A DNA stretch of 7,774 nucleotides from the NCBI GenBank assembly GCA_018262315.1, contig JAGSPS010000145.1:1-7774 (forward strand). The letters run 5' to 3'. Within the stretch, counting starts at the first letter, position 1. The number at the start of each line of letters is the position of its first letter. The notes beneath the pieces are model-generated. The model saw only the letters and a list, made by a program, of their open reading frames with translations. It was not told the DNA's origin and searched no databases. This DNA comes from Deltaproteobacteria bacterium. GTDB taxonomy: Bacteria > Myxococcota_A > UBA9160 > PR03. The translations under genes were made by a program, and so were the position numbers. This document shows, piece by piece, positions 1 through 5,782 of the stretch.

Positions 1-88
1 CGGGATCACCGAATCCCGCGTGTGCCAGATCCACACCAAGGCCGTGGGCCGACTGCGCTCGAAGCTCAAGTCGTTGACGGAGCGCTAA
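1..88 (+). CDS. fliA: Sigma-28 family RNA polymerase sigma factor (FliA/WhiG type), C-terminal fragment
   Basis: Only the last 28 codons and the TAA stop (86-88) lie in the window; the gene enters from the left. The visible peptide begins GITESRVCQIHTKAVGRLRS and ends KSLTER. The pattern (G-V/I-T/S-E-S-R-V-x-Q-I-H-x-x-A-V-x-R-L-R) is the recognition helix and tail of sigma region 4.2, which contacts the -35 element, and it matches flagellar sigma-28 best. Members of this family direct RNA polymerase to motility and chemotaxis promoters, and in some lineages to developmental promoters. Nothing upstream is visible, so flagellar context cannot be confirmed. The gene converges on the phosphatase gene with only 13 bases between the two stop codons. 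Another sigma-70 family member with a similar tail is possible. Confidence 0.85.
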   Translation, partial: GITESRVCQIHTKAVGRLRSKLKSLTER

Positions 89-101
89 AGGCGTCGCGCC
101 G

Positions 102-842
102 CTATTCGGAGTCCGCGCTCTTTTCGCAGCGAACGACGACGACGGTGATGTTGTCGTCGCCACCGCGTGAGTTCGCGAGGCGGATCAGGGAGTCGATGGC
201 TTCCTGCGGATCGACGCCGCCGCAAACGGCCCTGGCGATTTCTTCGTCGCGCACGTGACCGGTGAGGCCGTCGGAGCAGAGCACGAAGACGTCGTTCTCG
301 TCGGGCGAGAGTTCAGCGAGATCCGGTTCGACCTGCGGGCGCACACCGACCGCCCGCGTCAGGACGTGGCGTTGCGGGTGTTCGCGCGCCGCGTCGGGGC
401 TGATCTCGCGACGACGCAGCAGCTCGCCGACCAACGAGTGATCGTCGGTGAGCTGCCGGATGCGCTCGCCGCGCACGAGATAGGCGCGGCTGTCGCCGAC
501 GTGAGCGAGCGCGGCGCGACCTTCCTGGGCGAGCAGTGCGACGAGCGTCGTGCCCATTCCCTGGAGTTCCGGGCGCCTGCGCGCCGTCTCGTGCACTTCG
601 CGATTCGCCGCGATGACGGCATAGCGGAGTTTCTCGGCGAGGCTCGGGGCCGCGCCTTCGAGCGTTCGCACCGTGCGCAGCGCGGCTTCTGCCGCGAGTT
701 CGCTCGCGACCTGCCCCGCCACGTGACCGCCGAGACCATCGGCCACCAGGTAGAGCCCGATCTCGGGCGCCAGCGCATAATGGTCCTCGTTGGCCGCTCG
801 ACGGCGACCCACGTCCGAACCGGCTGCCGCACGCAAAATCAT
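102..842 (-). CDS. stp: PP2C-family serine/threonine protein phosphatase (Stp/PrpC type)
   Basis: A complete 246-residue cytosolic PP2C phosphatase, the usual size for bacterial stand-alone enzymes that reverse Hanks-type Ser/Thr kinase phosphorylation. All signature blocks are present in order: RAANED (15-20), VADGLGGH (33-40), GMGTT (95-99), HVGDSRAY (114-121), LTDDHS (131-136), CSDGL (189-193) and GGDDNITVVV (227-236). The expected binuclear metal ligands D20, D35, G36, D191 and D230 are all there, as is D117 for a third metal, so it should be active. There is no signal peptide, membrane segment or extra domain. The ATG at 840-842 was chosen because the PP2C fold begins there and a strong GAGAGGAG ribosome binding site precedes it. 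The frame stays open for about 310 more codons upstream, but that part is antisense to the receiver gene. No kinase partner is in the window. It diverges from the receiver-protein gene. Confidence 0.95.
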   Translation of the reverse strand: MILRAAAGSDVGRRRAANEDHYALAPEIGLYLVADGLGGHVAGQVASELAAEAALRTVRTLEGAAPSLAEKLRYAVIAANREVHETARRRPELQGMGTTLVALLAQEGRAALAHVGDSRAYLVRGERIRQLTDDHSLVGELLRRREISPDAAREHPQRHVLTRAVGVRPQVEPDLAELSPDENDVFVLCSDGLTGHVRDEEIARAVCGGVDPQEAIDSLIRLANSRGGDDNITVVVVRCEKSADSE

Positions 843-847
843 CGCTG

Positions 848-855
848 CTCCTCTC
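848..855 (-). promoter_or_regulatory. Ribosome binding site of the PP2C phosphatase gene
   Basis: On the - strand the sequence reads GAGAGGAG, five bases before the ATG at 842. It is a near-ideal Shine-Dalgarno match and decides the start, rejecting the much longer open frame that continues across the receiver gene. Confidence 0.75.
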
Positions 856-915
856 GGTTCTGGCCCCGCTCTCCATCGGCCGGACGCCAGCGCGGTGGTA
901 GCATCGAAAAAGCGT

Positions 916-943
916 TCAATCGCAGGCGTTGCCCCGTCGATAG
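916..943 (+). promoter_or_regulatory. Weak candidate sigma-28-type promoter ahead of the receiver gene
   Basis: GTCGATAG at 936-943 matches six of eight positions of the sigma-28 -10 element (GCCGATAA). TCAA at 916-919 matches three of four core positions of its -35 element (TAAA), with a 16-base spacer where about 15 is usual. A transcript would start near 950, leaving a leader of about 55 bases before the receiver gene. The idea draws some support from the sigma-28 gene ending at the left edge, but two short imperfect boxes in GC-rich DNA can occur by chance. Confidence 0.15.
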
Positions 944-1004
944 GGACCAGCGACAACCTGCAAAGAGAGACGGGCTCGAGCCGCGCCAGGGGACCGGGGG
1001 GACC

Positions 1005-2249
1005 ATGCCGAAGACGATCCTTCTCGCCGATGACAGCGTCACGATCCAGAAGGTCGTCGGGATCAGTTTTGCGAACGAGGACGTGGTCCTCGTCACGGTC
1101 GACAATGGCGACGACGCAGTGCTGCGCGCCAGGGAGACGCGACCCGATCTGGTTCTCGCCGACGTCGCCATGCCGGGCAAGGACGGCTACGAGGTCTGCA
1201 ACGTGATCAAGACCGATCCCGACCTCCGGCACGTTCCCGTGCTCCTGCTGTCGGGCACCTTCGAGAGGTTCGACGAGGACCGCGCGCGGACCGTCGGTGC
1301 CGACGGTCACATCACCAAACCCTTCGAAGCGCAGGCGCTGGTGGATCGCGTGAACCAGCTGCTCGTGCACGCCGAAGCGGCGCGTCCGATCGGCGGGGGA
1401 TCCGACACCACGGTGCTGGTTGCCGAGCAACCGTCCGCGAGCGGCGACGCCTTCGACTTCTTCGACGAGGAGTTCGCCGAGACGGCGCCCGCGGCAGCGG
1501 CTCTCGTGACCCCGACGCCGCTCCGCGTCAACGAAGCCGCCAGCTTCCCCGCGACGCCGATCGAACTCGAAGCCGCCGCCGACTACGACCTCGCCGAGGC
1601 CGTCGCGATCGCGAGCTTCGACGAGGAGCTCGATCCGCCCGCAGCGGCCGGCCACGCGACGGTCCTCTTCGACGTGGAGCCGCCGCCGAGCGCGCAGAGC
1701 GCGCCCGAGTCGTCGTTCGGCGCGAGCAGCCGCAGCGAAGCGCGCACCGAAGCGCATTCCGCTCCGGCCGCGACGCAACTGCTCGACCAGGACGAGGCAG
1801 CGTTCTCAGCGCCGATCGCCGCGACCGCGACGAAGTTCGAAGAGCCCTTCGACTTCGGCTTCGAGGACGATTCCGAGCCCGTCGCAGCCGCGGCGGATCG
1901 GCAAGAAACGGCCGCCAGCGGGCCTTCCTTTGCCGCCGCGGCCGAACCCGCCGAGGAACTCTTCGCGGCCGAGATCGAAGCCCCCATCGCGCCGCCGCCG
2001 GTACCGGTGAGCGAGCCGGTGCGCGTTGCAGCGAACGACTCGGCTGCCTCGGGCGCGCACATCGAATCGCTGCGCCAGGAACTGCACCAGCACCTCGAGA
2101 AGGTCGCGTGGGAAGCCTTCGGGGATCTCTCGGACCGCATCGTGCGCGAGACTCTTTCGCGCATCGAAGCGATCGCCTGGGAAGTGATCCCGCAGATGGC
2201 CGAGACGCTGATCCGCGAAGAGATCCGCAGGCTGCAAGACAGCGAGTAG
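1005..2249 (+). CDS. Receiver-domain protein with disordered linker and C-terminal tandem helical repeat
   Basis: A 414-residue cytosolic protein. Residues 1-122 form a complete CheY-like receiver: acidic pair D9/D10, phospho-acceptor D53 (LADVAMPGKDGYE), S83 in LLLSG and K105 in ITKPF. All the switch residues are present, so phosphorylation by a histidine kinase is expected. Residues about 127-355 are an Ala/Pro/Glu/Asp-rich, probably disordered linker. Residues 364-409 hold two 23-residue helical units, each with an AWE core. There is no DNA-binding, enzymatic or PilZ output domain, so it probably signals by protein contact. Proteins of this layout are familiar from deltaproteobacteria, but I cannot assign a pathway. 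The ATG was chosen because the receiver fold starts right after it (MPKTILLADDS) and G-rich purine tracts precede it; the frame upstream is open but antisense to the phosphatase. It diverges from the phosphatase gene and is followed by valS after 33 bases. Function unknown beyond signalling. Confidence 0.9.
   Translation: MPKTILLADDSVTIQKVVGISFANEDVVLVTVDNGDDAVLRARETRPDLVLADVAMPGKDGYEVCNVIKTDPDLRHVPVLLLSGTFERFDEDRARTVGADGHITKPFEAQALVDRVNQLLVHAEAARPIGGGSDTTVLVAEQPSASGDAFDFFDEEFAETAPAAAALVTPTPLRVNEAASFPATPIELEAAADYDLAEAVAIASFDEELDPPAAAGHATVLFDVEPPPSAQSAPESSFGASSRSEARTEAHSAPAATQLLDQDEAAFSAPIAATATKFEEPFDFGFEDDSEPVAAAADRQETAASGPSFAAAAEPAEELFAAEIEAPIAPPPVPVSEPVRVAANDSAASGAHIESLRQELHQHLEKVAWEAFGDLSDRIVRETLSRIEAIAWEVIPQMAETLIREEIRRLQDSE
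2094..2231 (+). repeat. Tandem 23-residue helical repeat in the receiver protein C terminus
   Basis: Codons 364-386 (LEKVAWEAFGDLSDRI then VRETLSR) and 387-409 (IEAIAWEVIPQMAETL then IREEIRR) align without gaps. Seven of 23 positions are identical (E, A, W, E, R, E, R) and most of the others are conservative swaps (L/I, V/I, L/M, D/E). The tryptophans W369 and W392 are exactly 23 residues apart. The DNA copies (2094-2162 and 2163-2231) have diverged, so this is an old protein-level duplication rather than a recent DNA repeat. Confidence 0.75.
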
Positions 2250-2282
2250 CCCCGGCTCCCGCCCCGGCTAAGATCGGCGGCC

Positions 2283-4925
2283 TTGCCCGCCGAACTCGCC
2301 AAACGCTTCGATCCCAAGCCGGTCGAGACACGCCTCTACCAGGCATGGATGGACCGCGGCCTCTTCCATGCGCCGACGGACGGCACGCGGCCGCGCTTCT
2401 CGATGGTGATCCCACCGCCCAATGTGACGGGATCGCTACACCTCGGCCACGCGCTCAACAACACGCTCCAGGATCTGCTCGCGCGCCACAAGCGACTGCT
2501 CGGCTTCGACGTGCTGTGGATGCCCGGCACCGATCACGCCGGTATCTCGACGCAGGTGGTGGTCGAGAAGGACCTCGCCAAACGCGGCAAGACCCGCCAC
2601 GACCTCGGACGCGAGGCCTTCGTCGACCAGGTCTGGGAGTGGAAGGCGAAGTACGGCGCGCGCATCGTCGAGCAGCTGCAGGCGCTCGGCGCCTCGTGCG
2701 ATTGGGAGCGCGAGCGTTTCACGATGGACCCCGGCCTCTCGCGCGCGGTGCGGGAAGTGTTCGTGCGGCTCCACCATCAGGGCCTGATCTACCGCTCCGA
2801 GTACCTGGTGTCCTGGTGTCCGCGCTGCACGACGGTGCTCTCCGATCTCGAGAGCCCCTACAAACTCGTGAACGGAAAGCTCTACCGGATTCGCTACGAA
2901 CTCGTCGGCGGGAGCGGCGCGATCGAGGTCGAGACGACGCGCCCCGAGACGCTGCTCGGCGACACCGCCGTCGCGGTGCATCCCGAGGACGAGCGCTGGA
3001 GCCGCTTCATCGGCAAGCGCGTGCGGCTGCCGCTGCTCGGTCGCGAGATCCCGGTGGTCGCCGACACGTTCGTCGATCGCGAGTTCGGCACCGGCGCCGT
3101 GAAGGTGACGCCGGCCCACGACCCGAACGACTTCGAGTGCGGTCGCCGCCTCGGCCTGCCCGCGATCAATATCCTGCACCCCGACGGCCGTCTCAACGAA
3201 AACGCCGGCCCGTACGCGGGCCTCGACGTCGCGGAAGCACGCAAGCAGGTCGTGGCCGATCTCGACACGCAGGGGCTGCTCAGCGGCGTGCGCGACCACC
3301 CGCACGAGGTGCCGCACTGCGACCGCTGCGACACGCAGGTGCAGCCGCTGCTCTCGGAGCAGTGGTTCATGCGCATGGCGCCGCTCGCCGCGCCCGCCCT
3401 CGCCGCCGTGCGCGAGGGCCGCGTCGCGCTGCATCCGAAGAGCTGGGAGAACACCTATTTCCACTGGATGGAGAACATCCGCGACTGGGCGATCTCACGT
3501 CAGCTCTGGTGGGGTCACCGGATCCCGGCCTGGCAATGCGCGGCGTGCAGCGAGTGGACCGTCAGCGTCGAGGATCCGAGCCACTGCGCCCACTGCGGCA
3601 GCGCCGAGATCGCCCAGGAGAGCGACGTGCTCGACACCTGGTTCTCGAGCGCGCTGTGGCCGTTCTCGACGATGGGTTGGCCCGACGAGACTGCGACGCT
3701 GCGCCGCTTCTACCCGACCGACGTGCTCTCGACGGCGCCCGACATCCTGTTCTTCTGGGTCGCGCGCATGATCATGATGGGTCTCCATTTCACCGGCGAA
3801 CTGCCCTTCCGCCACGTCTACCTGCACGCGCTGGTGCGCGACGAGCAGGGCCGCAAGTTCTCCAAGTCGAAAGGCATCGGCATCGACCCGCTCGACGTGA
3901 TGGCCGTCTACGGCACCGATGCGATGCGCTTCACGCTCACCTCGCTCGCCGCCCAGGGCCGCGACATCCGCTTCGGCATGCAGGTGATGGAGGGTGGCCG
4001 CGCCTTCGTGACGAAACTCTGGAACGCGGCGCGCTTCGCCCTGATGAATCTGGCGGACTACGACCCGGGCGCGCGCGCCGGCGAAGCCTCGCTCTATGAT
4101 CGCTGGATCCGCCATCGCATGGATGTGGCGATCGCCGACGCCCACGCCGCACTCGACGAGTTCCGCTTCAACGACGCCGCCCAGATCCTCTACCACTTCG
4201 TCTGGGGCGAACTCTGCGACTGGTACATCGAGCTGGCGAAGCTCGCCTTCCAGGGCGGAGACGAGCAGCGCCGACGCACCGCCCAGGCGACGCTCGTCGC
4301 GGTGCTGCGCGGGGCGCTCACGGCGCTGCACCCGATCATGCCGTTCGTGACCGACGAGATCGCTGCCTCGCTGCCCGACGCCGACGGACGCTTCCTGATG
4401 GAGGGACGCTACCCGGAGCGCGGCGGGCCGCTCGACGCCGAGTCGGCACGCGAAATGGACACGCTGGTGGACGTGGTGACGCGCATCCGCCAGGTGCGCG
4501 GCGAACTGGAGCTTCCCCAGCCGACGCTCGTGGGCGTCACGTTCCCGAGCGCGGCGGAACCCTTCGTGGGCCGCCACGCCGCCGCGATCCGCGCGCTCGC
4601 GCGCGCCGCACAGCCGCGGTGCTCGGACGAGCCGCCCTCGCCCACGGCTTCGGTCGTGCTCGTGCAGGGCTGGTCGCTGCGCGTCGAACTCGACGACCCG
4701 CGCTTCGTCGCCGACGAGCTGCGGAGGCTCGACAAGGAACTCGTGCGCATCGACAAGGATCTCGTGCTCACCGCCAGGAAGCTCGACAACCCGAACTTCG
4801 TCGAGCGCGCCCGGCCCGAAGTCGTATCCGCCGAACGCGAAAAGTGCGCGCAGCTCGAGAGCGAGCGCAACACCGTCCAGGATCGCCTCGCGAAACTGCG
4901 CCGCGCCGCCGGCGGCGCGGCGTGA
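2283..4925 (+). CDS. valS: Valyl-tRNA synthetase
   Basis: This class I synthetase charges tRNA-Val with valine and proofreads threonine. It has 880 residues, a typical length. In order: HLGH (53-56, the HIGH motif) after PPPNVTG; GTDHAG (82-87); the CP1 editing domain, about 190-345, with TTRPETLLGDTAV (218-230) and TPAHDPNDF (276-284, with D280 in the expected editing-site region); RDWAISRQLWWGHRIP (400-415); WFSSALWPFSTMGWP (453-467); KFSKS (525-529, the KMSKS loop); the anticodon-binding helical domain, about 600-740; and a C-terminal coiled coil (about 808-873) that grips the tRNA. Cysteine pairs C179/C182, C346/C349, C419/C422 and C435/C438 look like zinc sites. The start is TTG at 2283: it is the only usable start between the receiver stop and the conserved N terminus, although no good Shine-Dalgarno precedes it. 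It lies 33 bases after the receiver gene, in the same frame, and its stop overlaps the nadC start. Confidence 0.98.
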   Translation: MPAELAKRFDPKPVETRLYQAWMDRGLFHAPTDGTRPRFSMVIPPPNVTGSLHLGHALNNTLQDLLARHKRLLGFDVLWMPGTDHAGISTQVVVEKDLAKRGKTRHDLGREAFVDQVWEWKAKYGARIVEQLQALGASCDWERERFTMDPGLSRAVREVFVRLHHQGLIYRSEYLVSWCPRCTTVLSDLESPYKLVNGKLYRIRYELVGGSGAIEVETTRPETLLGDTAVAVHPEDERWSRFIGKRVRLPLLGREIPVVADTFVDREFGTGAVKVTPAHDPNDFECGRRLGLPAINILHPDGRLNENAGPYAGLDVAEARKQVVADLDTQGLLSGVRDHPHEVPHCDRCDTQVQPLLSEQWFMRMAPLAAPALAAVREGRVALHPKSWENTYFHWMENIRDWAISRQLWWGHRIPAWQCAACSEWTVSVEDPSHCAHCGSAEIAQESDVLDTWFSSALWPFSTMGWPDETATLRRFYPTDVLSTAPDILFFWVARMIMMGLHFTGELPFRHVYLHALVRDEQGRKFSKSKGIGIDPLDVMAVYGTDAMRFTLTSLAAQGRDIRFGMQVMEGGRAFVTKLWNAARFALMNLADYDPGARAGEASLYDRWIRHRMDVAIADAHAALDEFRFNDAAQILYHFVWGELCDWYIELAKLAFQGGDEQRRRTAQATLVAVLRGALTALHPIMPFVTDEIAASLPDADGRFLMEGRYPERGGPLDAESAREMDTLVDVVTRIRQVRGELELPQPTLVGVTFPSAAEPFVGRHAAAIRALARAAQPRCSDEPPSPTASVVLVQGWSLRVELDDPRFVADELRRLDKELVRIDKDLVLTARKLDNPNFVERARPEVVSAEREKCAQLESERNTVQDRLAKLRRAAGGAA
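4899..4922. repeat. Perfect 24-base GC-only palindrome at the valS/nadC junction
   Basis: The left half is CGCCGCGCCGCC (4899-4910) and the right half GGCGGCGCGGCG (4911-4922) is its exact reverse complement. In RNA it can form a 10-pair G/C stem with a CCGG loop, plus two possible G-U pairs below (4898/4923, 4897/4924). It encodes the Arg/Ala/Gly-rich end of ValS, and its last base is the first base of the nadC GTG start codon. The folded RNA would hide the nadC initiation site until ribosomes translating valS open it. There is no T tract, so it is not a standard intrinsic terminator. GC-rich Ala/Arg/Gly codons make chance palindromes more likely here. Confidence 0.6.
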
Positions 4926-5782
4926 CGGCGCCGGCGCTCCCGGCGCGTTCGTCGTGGCTGCCGTTGTTGGAGCGGGCGCTCGTCGAGGACATCGGTCCGG
5001 GAGACGTCACCTCGAGCGCGGTGATCCCCGCCGCGATGCGCGGCCAGGCCGTCGTGGTGGCGCGCGAGCCACTCGTCGCGTGCGGGCTCGAAGTCACAGA
5101 GGCCGTGTTCGCGGCGGTCGATGCAAGCCTCGAGGTGCAGCGCGAATGGAGCGAGGGCGAGGCGCGCGAGCGCACCCTGCCGCTGCTGCGCGTGCGCGGC
5201 TCGCTGCGCTCGATCCTCGTCGCGGAGCGCACGGCGCTGAACTTCCTCGGCCGCCTGTGCGGCATCGCGACCTTCACGCGGCGCTTCGTGCGCGCCGTAG
5301 AGGGCAGCGGCTGCCGCATCGTCGACACGCGCAAGACGCTCCCCGGCTGGCGTGTACTCGACAAGTACGCGACGGCGGTGGGCGGAGCCGAGAACCACCG
5401 CATGGGCCTCTACGATGCAGTGCTGATCAAGGACAACCACATCGAAGCCGCGGGCAGCGTCTCCGCGGCGGTCGCCGCGGTGCGCGCGACGCTGCCGCCG
5501 CATCTGCGCGTGCAGGTCGAGGTGGAGTCGGAGGCGCAAGCCGAGGAGGCGCTCGCGGCGGGCGCCGAGTGGCTGCTGCTCGACAACCGCTCGGTCGACG
5601 AACTCCGCGCGATGGCGAAGCGCTTCCGCGATCGCGCGCTGCTCGAAGCCTCGGGTGGCGTCACGCTCGAGAGCGTACGTGCCGTCGCGGAGACGGGCGT
5701 ACACCGCGTCTCGATCGGAGCGCTCACGCATTCGGCGCCGAGCGCCGACGTCGCGCTCGACGTGGTGCGGGGCGCCGTGTGA
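4922..5782 (+). CDS. nadC: Nicotinate-nucleotide pyrophosphorylase, decarboxylating (quinolinate phosphoribosyltransferase)
   Basis: It converts quinolinate and PRPP to nicotinate mononucleotide, CO2 and pyrophosphate, the step where de novo NAD synthesis joins the common route. It has 286 residues, the normal length. Motifs: ALVEDIGPGDVTS (19-31), ERTALNFLGRLCGIAT (102-117), DTRKTLPGWR (135-144), KYATAVGGAENHRMGL (148-163), LIKDNH (168-173), EVE (200-202), LLLDN (218-222), ASGGV (243-247) and SIGALTHSAP (264-273). Together these supply the Arg/Lys/His substrate pocket and the Glu/Asp residues that bind PRPP-Mg. The PGWR tryptophan replaces the more usual leucine. The GTG at 4922 gives the conserved N terminus and overlaps the valS stop by four bases (GTGA). 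No clear Shine-Dalgarno is visible; the site lies against the palindrome, so translation probably depends on ribosomes finishing valS. nadA and nadB are not in the window. Confidence 0.97.
   Translation: MTAPALPARSSWLPLLERALVEDIGPGDVTSSAVIPAAMRGQAVVVAREPLVACGLEVTEAVFAAVDASLEVQREWSEGEARERTLPLLRVRGSLRSILVAERTALNFLGRLCGIATFTRRFVRAVEGSGCRIVDTRKTLPGWRVLDKYATAVGGAENHRMGLYDAVLIKDNHIEAAGSVSAAVAAVRATLPPHLRVQVEVESEAQAEEALAAGAEWLLLDNRSVDELRAMAKRFRDRALLEASGGVTLESVRAVAETGVHRVSIGALTHSAPSADVALDVVRGAV

Larger units (their letters stand above)
843..1004. other. Divergent intergenic region between phosphatase and receiver genes
   Basis: This is the only sizeable gap in the window (162 bases). It must carry the 5' ends of both divergent transcripts. 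The AT-richest part is about 899-925 and includes a run of five A. I found no convincing sigma-70 promoter on either strand: TTGAAC on the - strand (914-919) lacks a good -10 element at normal spacing, and TAGCAT on the + strand (899-904) lacks a -35 element. The right end carries purine-rich AGGGGA (988-993) and a run of six G (996-1001) that could serve as a ribosome binding site for the receiver gene. No riboswitch or strong hairpin was recognised. Confidence 0.5.

Noticed and set aside
90..100. Small hairpin GGCG-TCG-CGCC between the converging sigma factor and phosphatase genes
   Set aside because: The stem is only four pairs and no T tract follows on either strand, so it is too weak to call a terminator, although its position between converging stops is suggestive.
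929..957. Possible sigma-70 promoter TTGCCC, 17 bases, GACAAC
   Set aside because: The -10 box matches only three of six positions. It cannot be told from background in this composition.
255..1004. In-frame N-terminal extension of the receiver protein to 255
   Set aside because: It runs antisense through the phosphatase gene and gives low-complexity sequence. The receiver fold begins directly at the ATG at 1005.
843..1778. Long upstream extension of the phosphatase reading frame on the - strand (about 310 more codons)
   Set aside because: It is antisense to the receiver gene, whose protein has a clear fold there. It encodes Arg/Gly/Asp-rich sequence with no family resemblance, while a strong ribosome binding site and the PP2C fold fix the start at 842.
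2250..2282. Possible terminator or regulatory element between the receiver gene and valS
   Set aside because: The 33 bases contain two direct copies of CCCCGGCT but no inverted repeat or T tract. They look like a short spacer inside an operon.
2108..4099. 663-codon open frame on the + strand overlapping the receiver gene and valS
   Set aside because: It is a shadow of valS in GC-rich DNA, and its translation is Arg/Ala/Pro-rich without motifs. The same applies to the long - strand frames at 2436-3464, 3495-4577, 4409-5881, 5410-6723 and 6531-7643.
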